DNA of 64,000 nucleotides from Microbacterium marinilacus. GTDB taxonomy: Bacteria > Actinomycetota > Actinomycetes > Actinomycetales > Microbacteriaceae. Where the stretch lies: NCBI RefSeq assembly GCF_019753765.1, contig NZ_JAIJZW010000001.1, positions 291,127-355,126 of the forward strand, given 5' to 3'. Shown one piece after another: positions 28,792-37,606 of this stretch (the stretch's first letter is position 1; each line of letters starts with the position of its first letter). A program made the position numbers and the translations under genes. Below the pieces are notes generated by a model. The model saw nothing but the letters and a program-made list of their open reading frames with translations. It made no database searches and had not been told where the DNA came from.

Positions 28792-28809
28792 GCCGACGGC
28801 GGGCCGGCC

Positions 28810-30837
28810 TCAGCCCAGCGCCGCCTCGATGCGCTCGGCGAGGAACGGCGCCACCGTCGCGGCGTAGGTCGCCGTGAGGTGGTGGCCGTCGCGGTAGACG
28901 ACGACACCTCCGATGGTGGGAGCGCAGACGTCGTCGGCGCAGAACAGGTCGGTGAGATCGATCGCCGTCGCGTTCGGATCGCGCTGCACGGCCTCCGCCT
29001 GGCCGTCGTCGTACAGCACCTCGTCGATCGGCCGGCCGCATCGCGCGTCGGCCTGCGCCGGATCGAACTCGATGCACTGGACGGTGTCGGACGGCAGCCG
29101 CGGGCTGTCGAGAACCGCGAGGACCGGGATGCCCTCGTCCGGTCGAGCGGCCCAGGCGGACACCATGCCGTCGACGGTCTCGGCGTCCGCGTCGACCCCT
29201 CCCGAGGACCGGGTCACGAGGAAGGCGTCCACGTCCTCGGCCGAGGCGACGTAGTCGGCGACTCGCCCGCGCCACGTGGCGCACGCCTCGGTCTGCTGCG
29301 GCGTCGCGAGCTCGGTCCGCGTGTCCGTCCAGTAGCAGGCCGCGTGGCCCATGACATCGAGGCGCCAGCCGCGCTCCTCGGCGATGCGCTCGTACGCGCT
29401 CAGATAGGCGTTGTTGTGGGAGTCGCCGATCACCACCAGGCGCCTGTCGTAGTCCGTCTCGGGGCCCAGCGTGCACACGTTGAGCGAGTCGTCGTCCCCG
29501 CTCGACCAGCACTCGTCGCGGTTGGCGTCGTCGGCCTCGGCGATCGCGGGGGCGGGCACGAGGGAGGTCGCGTCGAGCGCGCGAGCCTCACAGCCGCCGG
29601 CGGCCATCGCCGCGGCGCCGAGGCACTCGGGCGGGGCGGCCAGGACGTCCGCGACCGCCGCCCGGTCGCGCGCCTCCTCCTCGCGCACGACGGCGCCGGT
29701 CGTCACCGTGATCGCGAGGACGCAGGCCATGCCGCCCGCCGCCCAGGCGGCGACCACCAGCGGGCGTCGCCCCGACAGCAGCCGCGGAGAGAGCCGGACC
29801 GGGTTCTCGACGAACCGGGTCGACAGCCACGCCAGCAGGATGGAGGCCGCGGCGATGCCGATCTTCTCGAGCGGGGTGAGCGTGTGGCCGGTGAGGAACG
29901 GCAGCATCACGATGAGCGGCCAGTGCCACAGGTACACGGCGTACGACACGTCGCCGAGGAGACGGACCGGGGGAGTCGACCCGGCACGGATCAGGAAGGA
30001 CGTGCCGCCCGCCCAGACGATCAGTGCGGCGCCGACGACCGGCAGCAGGGCCGCGAAGCCCGGGAAGGGGACCTCGCCCGACAGGAGCACCGTGCTCGCG
30101 ACGATCAGCGCCACGCCCCCGAGCGCGAGGCCGTGCGCCGCGACCCGCCTGCCGGCGAACGGCACGAACGAGATCAACGCGCCGATGCCGAACTCCCAGG
30201 CGCGGGTGAAGGTCGAGAAGTACGCGGCGCCCGCCGACCAGTCGGTGAGCCACAGGCCGTAGCCGAACGACGCCGCCGTCGCGACGGCGAGGGTCCCGAC
30301 CACCACGGCGCGCCAGGGCAGCCGTCGCAGCAGCAGCGTGGCGGCGAGGATCAGCAGGGGCAGAGCGACGTAGAACTGCTCCTCGACCGAGAGCGTCCAG
30401 AAGTGCTGCACCGGCGAGGCGCTGTCCTCCGCCGCGAGGTAGTCGACGCTGTCGGCGACGAGGCGCCAGTTCTGGACATAGAGCGCGGAGGCCGTGATCT
30501 CGGCGACGAAGCGCTCCCAGAGCGAGCGGGGCGCCCAGGCCAGGACCGCGAGCGCCGTCACGGCGAGCACGAGCAGCGATGCGGGGAGGAGCCGAGCCGC
30601 GCGTCGCGCCCAGAACCGGCCCACGGCGATGCGCCCGGTGCGCTCCCGCTCGCGCACCAGGTGGGACGTGATCAGGTAGCCGCTGATCACGAAGAACACG
30701 TCGACGCCGACGAAGCCGCCGGGCAGGCTCTCCGGCCACAGGTGGTACAGCAGGACGCTCAGGACGGCGAGCGCGCGAAGGGCCTGGATGTCGGGGCGGA
30801 AGCCCTGCTGCCGTGCGGTGTCTCCTCGGGACTGCAT
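28810..30837 (-). CDS. Acyltransferase-3 / SGNH surface-polysaccharide O-acyltransferase (OafA type)
   Basis: 675 residues. The membrane part (residues about 15-380) has about ten helices with RPDIQALRALAVLSVLLYHLWP, GGFVGVDVFFVISGYLI and FWTLSVEEQFYVALPL, which are the acyltransferase-3 signatures. The C-terminal extracytoplasmic SGNH domain has VVIGDSHNNAYL (catalytic Ser, block I) and DGHHLTATYA (Asp-His dyad). Two-domain OafA/OatA-like enzymes move acetyl groups across the membrane onto glycans. It follows a GT2 gene by 8 bp in a minus-strand pair. Substrate is presumably one of the polymers made here. Confidence 0.9.
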   Translation of the reverse strand: MQSRGDTARQQGFRPDIQALRALAVLSVLLYHLWPESLPGGFVGVDVFFVISGYLITSHLVRERERTGRIAVGRFWARRAARLLPASLLVLAVTALAVLAWAPRSLWERFVAEITASALYVQNWRLVADSVDYLAAEDSASPVQHFWTLSVEEQFYVALPLLILAATLLLRRLPWRAVVVGTLAVATAASFGYGLWLTDWSAGAAYFSTFTRAWEFGIGALISFVPFAGRRVAAHGLALGGVALIVASTVLLSGEVPFPGFAALLPVVGAALIVWAGGTSFLIRAGSTPPVRLLGDVSYAVYLWHWPLIVMLPFLTGHTLTPLEKIGIAAASILLAWLSTRFVENPVRLSPRLLSGRRPLVVAAWAAGGMACVLAITVTTGAVVREEEARDRAAVADVLAAPPECLGAAAMAAGGCEARALDATSLVPAPAIAEADDANRDECWSSGDDDSLNVCTLGPETDYDRRLVVIGDSHNNAYLSAYERIAEERGWRLDVMGHAACYWTDTRTELATPQQTEACATWRGRVADYVASAEDVDAFLVTRSSGGVDADAETVDGMVSAWAARPDEGIPVLAVLDSPRLPSDTVQCIEFDPAQADARCGRPIDEVLYDDGQAEAVQRDPNATAIDLTDLFCADDVCAPTIGGVVVYRDGHHLTATYAATVAPFLAERIEAALG

Positions 30838-30845
30838 CCGGTCGT

Positions 30846-32495
30846 TCAGCGCAGGATGCCGCGGAGGCGACGCAGCGCGGCGGCCGGGGCACCGCCGAGA
30901 CGGGCGTTGACGCGGCGCACGGCGGGAGCGAGCCGGTTGCCGGACATCGCGTTGACCCGACGGGCGATCTGCCGGGGGAGCGACGCCGGCTCGGCGACCT
31001 CGCGCAGCACGGCGATCTCCGCCTCGAGGCGAGCGACGCCGGGCTCCACGCGCGTCACGCGCTCCGACAGGTCGGCTTCACGCAGGTCGACGAGCTGGGC
31101 GGTGTCGTTCGAGCCCCACTCGAAGCCCCAGATGCGGTCGACCAGGTCCTCCAGGACGGCCTCGCCGTCGAGGTAGCGGCGCGAGCGGGCGACCGCGGCC
31201 GAGTCCCAGATCGTGACGGACTCGTCCTTGGTGTGCCCCGGGGTGAAGTAGCGGACGGCGCCCAGGCGGTTGCCGTCGATCTGCCGGTACATCTGCATCA
31301 GGCTGTCGCTCGTGACCCCGACGGTCACCGGGAGGTCGACGCGGTACGGCGCCGGGAAGACGGTGTCGGGCACCTCCTCGGCGAAGAGCACGCGGTTGTC
31401 GGTGCGGAACCACTCCTGCACCAGGAACAGCTCGGTGCGGGGGTCGGCGAGCATCTTGCGCCGTCCCTCGTCGAGCGTCGACCACGGCCCGACGAGCAGC
31501 ACGTGCACGTCGGTGAGGGTGCTGGTGAGCACCCGGTCGACGCAGTTGCGCGCGAGGTGGGCCGTCTCCGGGGTGACCTCGACGACGACCTTGACGAGCG
31601 GCACCTCCCAGATGCGGTTGTCGGAGGTGCGGCGGTAGCGGGGGATCGGCATGCGCTGGGCGAAGTGCGCGTCGTTGACGCGGGCGACCTTGGCCGCGTG
31701 GTTCTGCACGGTGCCGGGGCCGAGGTGCCAGGTCAGCGCCTCGTGCACGGGGATGAACACGGCGCCCGCCTGCCACAGCTGATAGGCGATCTCGGTGTCC
31801 TCGCCCAGGTGCAGGCGGGTGTCCTGGCCGGACGTGCGGTCGTAGACCTCGCGAGTGACGGACGCGCACGCGCCCATGTGCGTCGAGTAGTTGCGTCCGT
31901 GGGACGCGTTCAGGTCGTCGGTGTCGCGGTAGATCTGGATCGACCAGTGCTCGTGCAGGGTCGAGCGGTCGTAGTCGTCGCCGATCGTGCCGTCGAGCAC
32001 TTTCTGGTACACCGTCTCGGGCGTGTAGTCCCAGGACTCGATGAAGCCCTTGTCGCCGATCGTGGCGGCCTCCGGGATGAAGTGCGCCCACTTGGCGTGC
32101 TGGCGCACGTTGTCGCGGAACAGGATCATGTCGGAGTCGACCCAGTAGATGATGTCGCCCGTGGTGGCCTTGATGCCGATGTCGGTCGCGTTCGAGCGGC
32201 CCCAGCCCTCCTCGACGCGGATGAGCCGCAGGTTCTCGGGCACGACGTCGCCGAGCTCCACCGGCGGCTCGCTGCCGTCGTCGACGACGACGACCTCCAG
32301 CAGGTCCTGGGGGTAGTCCTGCGCGGCCAGCGACGCCAGAGTCAGCGGCAGGGTCGCGCTGTTGTAGGCGGCGATGACGACGGAGACCGACTTCGTCGGC
32401 TCCCAGCCCTCGGGGAGCGTGCCGTCGAAGACGTCGCGCCACTGGTTCTGGAAGACGATGGGGGAGGGCTCGGAGGAGACGGCGGGCCTGATCAC
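30846..32495 (-). CDS. GT2 family glycosyltransferase with C-terminal extension
   Basis: 549 residues from GTG 32495. The GT2 domain (residues about 35-270) has VSVVIAAYNSATLPLTLASL, VVVVDDGSEPP and IIYWVDSDMILF. H-x-G-E-D-T (LHLGEDTEIAYQLWQAG) resembles the acceptor/catalytic acidic element of polypeptide- and teichoic-type GT2 enzymes. The C-terminal 280 residues have no firm family. GTG 32495 is preferred because TACAAT lies exactly six bases upstream; GTG 32522, with GGGGCG before it, would add nine residues and is the alternative. Divergent from the next glycosyltransferase. Confidence 0.8.
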   Translation of the reverse strand: MIRPAVSSEPSPIVFQNQWRDVFDGTLPEGWEPTKSVSVVIAAYNSATLPLTLASLAAQDYPQDLLEVVVVDDGSEPPVELGDVVPENLRLIRVEEGWGRSNATDIGIKATTGDIIYWVDSDMILFRDNVRQHAKWAHFIPEAATIGDKGFIESWDYTPETVYQKVLDGTIGDDYDRSTLHEHWSIQIYRDTDDLNASHGRNYSTHMGACASVTREVYDRTSGQDTRLHLGEDTEIAYQLWQAGAVFIPVHEALTWHLGPGTVQNHAAKVARVNDAHFAQRMPIPRYRRTSDNRIWEVPLVKVVVEVTPETAHLARNCVDRVLTSTLTDVHVLLVGPWSTLDEGRRKMLADPRTELFLVQEWFRTDNRVLFAEEVPDTVFPAPYRVDLPVTVGVTSDSLMQMYRQIDGNRLGAVRYFTPGHTKDESVTIWDSAAVARSRRYLDGEAVLEDLVDRIWGFEWGSNDTAQLVDLREADLSERVTRVEPGVARLEAEIAVLREVAEPASLPRQIARRVNAMSGNRLAPAVRRVNARLGGAPAAALRRLRGILR

Positions 32496-32501
32496 CGCAT
32501 C

Positions 32502-32507
32502 ATTGTA
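32502..32507 (-). promoter_or_regulatory. leaderless-type -10 element (TACAAT)
   Basis: On the minus strand TACAAT, six bases, then GTG at 32495. It falls inside the coding region if the longer start at 32522 is used, so it helps decide the start. Confidence 0.5.
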
Positions 32508-32580
32508 GGCGACGGGGATCACCGCCCCATGGGGGCGCGCTGCCCGCGCGTCCTCACACGGGGCGCCGAGGCTCGCAGGC

Positions 32581-32586
32581 TAGACT
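32581..32586 (+). promoter_or_regulatory. candidate -10 element (TAGACT)
   Basis: TAGACT lies 76 bp before the ATG at 32657, predicting a leader of about 64 nt. AGGAG at 32641-32645 is the ribosome site. Confidence 0.45.
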
Positions 32587-32656
32587 CTCGTCCCGCCGCG
32601 CCTGCGGCCACGCCGCACGTCGAGCGTCATCCGTCGCATCAGGAGCCGATCCGCCT

Positions 32657-34477
32657 ATGTCAGCCCGCCGCTGGTTCCGCCGCCCCCTCCAGACGGACGC
32701 GTCGAACCGCGACGGCGACGACATCGTGACCGACCCGCGCACGATCGTCGCGCCCGCGACCTCGGACGCGCAGCCGCAGCCGGTGCGCCTCCGGGTGCCG
32801 GACGTCGACGCGCTGCGGCACCTCGCGGTCGTCGCCGCCGACGTCCTCACGCAGGACGCCCGGGTGCGCGTGGACCGGTGGGAGGCGCCGTTCCAGCGCT
32901 GGCGAGGGGCGATCGGCCCGCTCCCGCGGGTCCGGTACGCGCAGGTCTCCTACGACGCGGCGCACCGGACGGCGACCGTCCACGTGACGCTCGAGGAGCC
33001 GCTGTCGCTCGCGCGCGTGATCAACGCCTGCGTCCCGGCCCTCACCCCCGACGCGCCGATGGTCGGCGCCGGCTTCCCGCTGCTGGCCGTCGACCCGAGC
33101 GCCGGGAGCGCGGTGCTGCCGCTGCTGCCCGGGCGTCGCGTGCCGCAGCTGGAGCCCATCGCGCCCGCCCTCGCCGGGGTGCACCTGCGCAAGGCGGACG
33201 TGCTGCTGACCGCGCAGACCGACCTCGCGCGCGAGGCCGAGGACGCGGTGCACCAGCTGACGGTCGGGGAGGCGCTGCTGGGCTCCCCGCGCGTCGAGCT
33301 CCCGGTCGTCGACCTCAACGTGCACAACCCCATCGGGCGCCTCCTCGGCTTCCAGCCGTCGCCTCCGGCGCGGCGCCTCGTGCTCGACCGCCCGCGCGGC
33401 GTCGCGCGGCTCGAGGCGGCCGACCCGACCGGCGCCGAGGTGACCCCGATCGAGTTCCCGGTCGCCGACCCGCTCTCCGCGCGCGACGTCGCGGCGCTGC
33501 GCGGCGTGGAGGCCGTCGACCTGTCGCCGCTCCGCGGCGTCCGGGGGAGCCTCCCGGAGGGCCTCACCACCCGCTTCGCCGAGCTGGCCGCGGCGGGGGT
33601 GATCCTGCACTCGCTGCCCGACAACGTCGAGGTGGCGCCCGAGCAGCTCTCGCCGCGCATCGTCGAGCTCGCGCGACAGCGCTACCGCCCCTCCAAGGGA
33701 CTCGCGCGAGAGCGCCGCTCGGTCGCGCTCCGTCGTGCCGCCATGCACGATCACGGCGGTTTCATGCGGCTGGCCTCGGCCGTGCAGCACCGCACCGGGC
33801 ACCGCTACCTGCCGTCGGTGAGCGTCGTGCTGTCGACGATGCGCGCGGAGCTCATCCCCGACGTGCTGAAGATGATGGCCGCGCAGACCTATCCGCACGT
33901 CGAGGTGGTCGTGGTCGCGCACGGCGTCGCCGCGCCCGACCTGACGGCGCTCGACCTGGGCGACCTCGACGTCACGGTGGTGGAGGTGCCCGGGACGGTG
34001 CTGTTCGGGGCGGCGCTCGCCGAGGGCGTGCGTCGGTCGTCCGGCGACCTGGTGACGAAGCTGGACGATGACGACTGGTACAGCGAGCACCACGTCTTCG
34101 ACCTCGTGCTCGCGCACCTCTACTCGCGGGCGGACGTCGTGGGCAAGACCACCGAGTACCTCTACTTCGAGGAGGCGGAGCAGACCGTGCACCGCACCTT
34201 CGCGACGGAGCGGTACCACGACCAGGTGGCGGGCGGCGCGATGCTGCTGTCGCGCGCGACGTTCGACGCGCTCGGCGGCTGGCGTCCCACGCCGAACTCC
34301 ACCGATCGGTCCGTGCTCATCCGCGTCGAGTCGCAGGGCGGCATCGGCTACCGGACGCACTCGCTCGGGTACATGTACATCCGGCACTCGTCGAAGCACA
34401 CGTGGGAGCGCAGCGACTCGCAGCTGCTGAACGGGTCGTTCGAGCAGTGGCGCGGCTGGCGCGAGCCGGAGGCCTGA
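32657..34477 (+). CDS. GT2 glycosyltransferase with large unrecognised N-terminal domain
   Basis: 606 residues. The GT2 catalytic domain is unusually at the C terminus (about 385-600): PSVSVVLSTMRAELIPDVLKMM, VEVVVVAHG, the metal-binding TKLDDDDWYSEHH, and GGAMLLSRATFDALGGW. The first 380 residues are soluble, rich in Val/Ala/Arg, contain a possible sugar-acceptor or repeat-like fold, and match no family I recognise. It is coupled to the next gene by a one-base overlap (TGATG) and divergent from the GT2 at 30846. A capsule/teichuronic-type transferase is likely. Confidence 0.75.
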   Translation: MSARRWFRRPLQTDASNRDGDDIVTDPRTIVAPATSDAQPQPVRLRVPDVDALRHLAVVAADVLTQDARVRVDRWEAPFQRWRGAIGPLPRVRYAQVSYDAAHRTATVHVTLEEPLSLARVINACVPALTPDAPMVGAGFPLLAVDPSAGSAVLPLLPGRRVPQLEPIAPALAGVHLRKADVLLTAQTDLAREAEDAVHQLTVGEALLGSPRVELPVVDLNVHNPIGRLLGFQPSPPARRLVLDRPRGVARLEAADPTGAEVTPIEFPVADPLSARDVAALRGVEAVDLSPLRGVRGSLPEGLTTRFAELAAAGVILHSLPDNVEVAPEQLSPRIVELARQRYRPSKGLARERRSVALRRAAMHDHGGFMRLASAVQHRTGHRYLPSVSVVLSTMRAELIPDVLKMMAAQTYPHVEVVVVAHGVAAPDLTALDLGDLDVTVVEVPGTVLFGAALAEGVRRSSGDLVTKLDDDDWYSEHHVFDLVLAHLYSRADVVGKTTEYLYFEEAEQTVHRTFATERYHDQVAGGAMLLSRATFDALGGWRPTPNSTDRSVLIRVESQGGIGYRTHSLGYMYIRHSSKHTWERSDSQLLNGSFEQWRGWREPEA

Positions 34478-36162
34478 TGCGCGCCCGGCTGCGCCGCGTC
34501 TGGGATCTGCCGACCGCCTGCCTGTCGCTCGCGCTCGCGGCGTTCACGGTCACCGGGTACTCCTATCGCGAGACGGAGAGCGCGGAGTGGTTCGCGTCGT
34601 CCGTCGGCGCCGCCGTCGGCACGGCGTTCGTGATCGTCGGGGTCGCCGTGCTGGTCTACGCCCCGCTCCTCGCGCTCTCCCGCCGGCTCGACCGGCTGTG
34701 GGACGCCTCCGCGGGCGCGGAGCCCGTCTCCCCGCCGTCCGTCCGCGACGCGATCCGGCGCTGGGCGCTGCCCTCGGCGGGCGTCATCCTGGCGGGCTGG
34801 CTCGTCTGGCTGCTCGTGCACTTCCCGGGCAACGTCGACTCCGACACGATCACGCAGCAGCTGCAGTGGCTCGGCCTGCAGGAGCAGCGCGACCACCACC
34901 CGTGGTTCGACACCATGGTGTTCGGATGGTTCTGGGACCTCGGCGCCGCGCTCGGCGACGACCGCTGGGGCCTGTTCGGATACCTGCTGCTGCAGGAGGC
35001 GGCGACGGCGCTCGGCATCGGCCTGGTCCTCGCGTACCTCTCGCGGCTCGGTCTGCCCTCGACGGCGCGCTGGGCGCTGACCGCGGCCGTCGCGGTGCTG
35101 CCGGCGTTCGTCATGGCGCCCTCGGTGATGAGCAAGGACGCGTTCGCCGCGGTGTTCTGGATGCCGTTCCTCGTGCTGTTCGCCGAGGCGCTGCGCACGC
35201 GCGGACGGGTGCTGGCGCGGCCGTGGGTCGCCTCGGCGGCGATCGCGGTGACGCTGCTGCTGGTGCTGTCGAAGCGCACCAACGTGTACCTCGTTGCGGT
35301 GTGCGTCGTCGTGCTGATCGTCGTCGCGTCCCGGGGTCTGCGCGTGCGGATCGCCCTGGCGGCCGCCGCCGTCGTCGCGCTCACGAGCGTGGTGTGGCCC
35401 ATGCTGGTGCTGCCCGCGCTGGGGATCGAGCGGGGCACCTCCGCCGACATGATGACGGTCTTCGTGCAGCAGACCGCGCGCATCGCCGCCGAGCACGGCG
35501 ACGAGATCCCCGACGACGAGATCCAGGCGATCGACGAGGTGCTGCGCTGGGACGGCCTCGCCGAGGCGTATGTCGCGACGCGGTCGGACAGCGTGAAGGG
35601 GCGCTGGGACGTCGACGCCACCACGCAGCAGAAGCTCGACTACCTGGGGGTGTGGCTGGCGCAGCTCGTGCGCTACCCCGGCACGGCGCTGTCGGCGACC
35701 GCCGCCAACACGTACGAGTACTTCGCACCCGTCACGCGGCTGTCGTTCCAGAACACCCTGTCGCTCGACGGGTACGTCGACTTCTGGACGTCGCGCAGCC
35801 TCGAGACGACCACGCGCGAGGACGTGGAGCAGATCGCCGGCGCGCTGTACGAGCCGAGCGCCCTGGACGGCGCCCGGACGGCGGTGAACGACCTCACGAT
35901 CGCCTTCAACGAGGGCAACCTGATCTCGTCGAAGGCGCTGTACTCGTCGTGGATCCCGCTGATCGCGCTGGTGTTCGTGCTGCGCCGGCGCAGCCCCTGG
36001 CACGCGCTCGCGCTCGTGCCGTTCTTCGTGACGCTCGCCTTCCTCGTCGCGAGCCCGATCGCGCTGTCGCGCTACATCATCCCGATGATCTACGGGTCGG
36101 TGTTCGCGGCCGGGCTGATGTTCGTGCCCGCGTCCTGGCAGGCCCGCAGCCGGGAGCCGTGA
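34477..36162 (+). CDS. Polytopic membrane protein, DUF6020-like (GT-C type candidate)
   Basis: 561 residues with about 12 hydrophobic segments. An early periplasmic loop reads HFPGNVDSDTITQQLQWLGLQ followed by DHHPWFDTMVFGWFWDLG; this aspartate/histidine pattern after a membrane helix is typical of DUF6020 proteins and reminiscent of GT-C active sites. A long extracytoplasmic stretch (about residues 330-470) precedes the last helices. The ATG overlaps the upstream GT2 stop by one base, so the two are co-translated. It may add sugars from a lipid carrier to the polymer outside the cell; this is inference. Confidence 0.7.
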   Translation: MRARLRRVWDLPTACLSLALAAFTVTGYSYRETESAEWFASSVGAAVGTAFVIVGVAVLVYAPLLALSRRLDRLWDASAGAEPVSPPSVRDAIRRWALPSAGVILAGWLVWLLVHFPGNVDSDTITQQLQWLGLQEQRDHHPWFDTMVFGWFWDLGAALGDDRWGLFGYLLLQEAATALGIGLVLAYLSRLGLPSTARWALTAAVAVLPAFVMAPSVMSKDAFAAVFWMPFLVLFAEALRTRGRVLARPWVASAAIAVTLLLVLSKRTNVYLVAVCVVVLIVVASRGLRVRIALAAAAVVALTSVVWPMLVLPALGIERGTSADMMTVFVQQTARIAAEHGDEIPDDEIQAIDEVLRWDGLAEAYVATRSDSVKGRWDVDATTQQKLDYLGVWLAQLVRYPGTALSATAANTYEYFAPVTRLSFQNTLSLDGYVDFWTSRSLETTTREDVEQIAGALYEPSALDGARTAVNDLTIAFNEGNLISSKALYSSWIPLIALVFVLRRRSPWHALALVPFFVTLAFLVASPIALSRYIIPMIYGSVFAAGLMFVPASWQARSREP

Positions 36163-36171
36163 CGGCGGGGC

Positions 36172-36627
36172 TCAGCGCAGCCGGCGGATCCGGGTGGCGG
36201 GAACGCCGCCGACCAGCGTGTCGTCCGGCACGTCCGAGGTGACGACGGCGCCGGCGGCGACGATGCAGCCGGCGCCGATCGTGACGCCCGCGACGACGGT
36301 CGCGGCGGCGCCGATCCAGGTGCCGGCGCCGACCACGATGGGATCGTGGCGCACCGCCCCTGCGCGCTTGTCGTGGCCGCCGATCTCGTGGGTGTCCGTG
36401 ATGAGCCGCACGAACGGGCCGAGGTTGACGCGATCGCCCAGACGCACGCCGGGGCGGATGTAGGCGTCGCGGTTGACGAAGACGTCGTCGCCGATGTCGA
36501 CCGGCCCGAGGATCTCCGTGCCGCGGTAGATGCGGGTGCGGGCGCCGATCGCGATGTCCCGGTCGCCGTCGCGGTGCAGCAGTCGCACGGACGGGTCGAC
36601 CACCGCGTCGTCGGCGATCGTCAGCAC
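36172..36627 (-). CDS. Left-handed beta-helix O-acetyltransferase
   Basis: 151 residues. Hexapeptide repeats are evident (VVDPSVRL, IAIGARTRI, VDIGDDVFV, VVVGAGTWIGAAATVVAGVTIGAGCIVAAGAVVTSDVPDDTLVGGVPA). This is the LbH fold of sugar O-acetyltransferases such as NodL/WbbJ/maltose acetyltransferase, using acetyl-CoA. The GTG start at 36627 comes four bases after the upstream GT2 stop, making it the last gene of a GlfT2-GlfT1-acetyltransferase run. It probably acetylates a galactofuran or related intermediate in the cytoplasm. Confidence 0.87.
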   Translation of the reverse strand: MLTIADDAVVDPSVRLLHRDGDRDIAIGARTRIYRGTEILGPVDIGDDVFVNRDAYIRPGVRLGDRVNLGPFVRLITDTHEIGGHDKRAGAVRHDPIVVGAGTWIGAAATVVAGVTIGAGCIVAAGAVVTSDVPDDTLVGGVPATRIRRLR

Positions 36628-36631
36628 GGGC

Positions 36632-37606
36632 TCAGCCGTTCCCTCGCGGGGCGGGCGCCAGCGGCTGCATGATGCGCCAGGAGCGGTCGCGCGCGAGGGC
36701 CCTCCCGTCGCGCAGGCCGCGCCACAGGTTCGACCAGCCGGCGCGCGTGATCTTCCGCTCGACGAACGCGAGCCGCAGGATCTCCTTCGCGAAGGTCGCG
36801 GCGGTGCCGATGGCGAAGGCGACCGGCCGGTAGGCGCCGTGCGCGGCGTAGTAATGACGCATGATGCCGCGGTTGCGGAGGATGTAGTAGCGATACATGT
36901 CGCTGGAGGCATTGAAGTGCCGCACGCCCATGTCCCACTGCTTGATCTCGCGCGTGCGACGCAGCACGAACTCGTTCACGATCGCCGCCGGGGTGACGCG
37001 CGACGCGAGCCACCCGTAGATCGTGTCGTCCCAGTAGATGAAGAAGCGGGGGTCGGGCAGGCCGATCTGGGCGACGACGTCGCGATGGATGAACATCCCC
37101 TCGAAGCAGCCCGAGTTCATGTCGCGGTAGCCGGACGCGTCGAAGTCGGCGGGGGCGAACGGGATCGGGATGCCCAGCGGCACGGAAACGCGGTACTGCC
37201 AGTAGAACTCGCTGCCGTCGTAGTCGTACCGACGGCCCTGGATGCTGCGGAAGCGCGGCGTCCAGGCCCCCATGCGGGCGAGGCCGTCGGGCAGGACCTC
37301 GACGTCGTCGTCCATCAGCCAGATCCACGTGGAGCCCAGCTCGTACGCCGTCTCCATGCCCGCGCTGAAGCCGCCCGCTCCGCCCGTGTTCTCGTCGAGA
37401 CGGCGGTAGACCAGCTCGCTGCCGAGCCGCTCGCGGAACGACTCCACCACGGCCGTCGTGTCGTCGGACGAGGCGTTGTCGATCACGACGACATGCCCGG
37501 GCTTCGGGTCCATCCGCACGACCGACTCGAGGAGGCTCGAGAGCAGGTGCGAGCGGTTGTAGGTGACGACGACGATGGTCGCGGAGGTCGGGTCGAAATC
37601 GCTCAC
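36632..37606 (-). CDS. GT2 galactofuranosyltransferase, GlfT1-like
   Basis: 324 residues. TIVVVTYNRSHLLSSLLESV, VVIDNASSDDT, then NTGGAGGF at 73-80 and WLMDDD with D99-D101 match the signature order of mycobacterial GlfT1 (NLGGAGGF...LADDD). FIYWDDTIYGWLASR supplies the WDD motif at 192-194. GlfT1 adds the first galactofuranose residues to the lipid-linked primer. The GTG start overlaps the GlfT2-like gene stop by 4 bp. Direct coupling to a GlfT2 homologue supports the assignment, but the primer used in this organism is unknown. Confidence 0.78.
   Translation of the reverse strand: MSDFDPTSATIVVVTYNRSHLLSSLLESVVRMDPKPGHVVVIDNASSDDTTAVVESFRERLGSELVYRRLDENTGGAGGFSAGMETAYELGSTWIWLMDDDVEVLPDGLARMGAWTPRFRSIQGRRYDYDGSEFYWQYRVSVPLGIPIPFAPADFDASGYRDMNSGCFEGMFIHRDVVAQIGLPDPRFFIYWDDTIYGWLASRVTPAAIVNEFVLRRTREIKQWDMGVRHFNASSDMYRYYILRNRGIMRHYYAAHGAYRPVAFAIGTAATFAKEILRLAFVERKITRAGWSNLWRGLRDGRALARDRSWRIMQPLAPAPRGNG

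Noticed and set aside
28788..28815. CTGAGCC...GGCCTCAG between convergent GT61-like and acyltransferase genes as terminator
   Set aside because: The arms pair only with a bulge and the stem is short; not strong enough to annotate.
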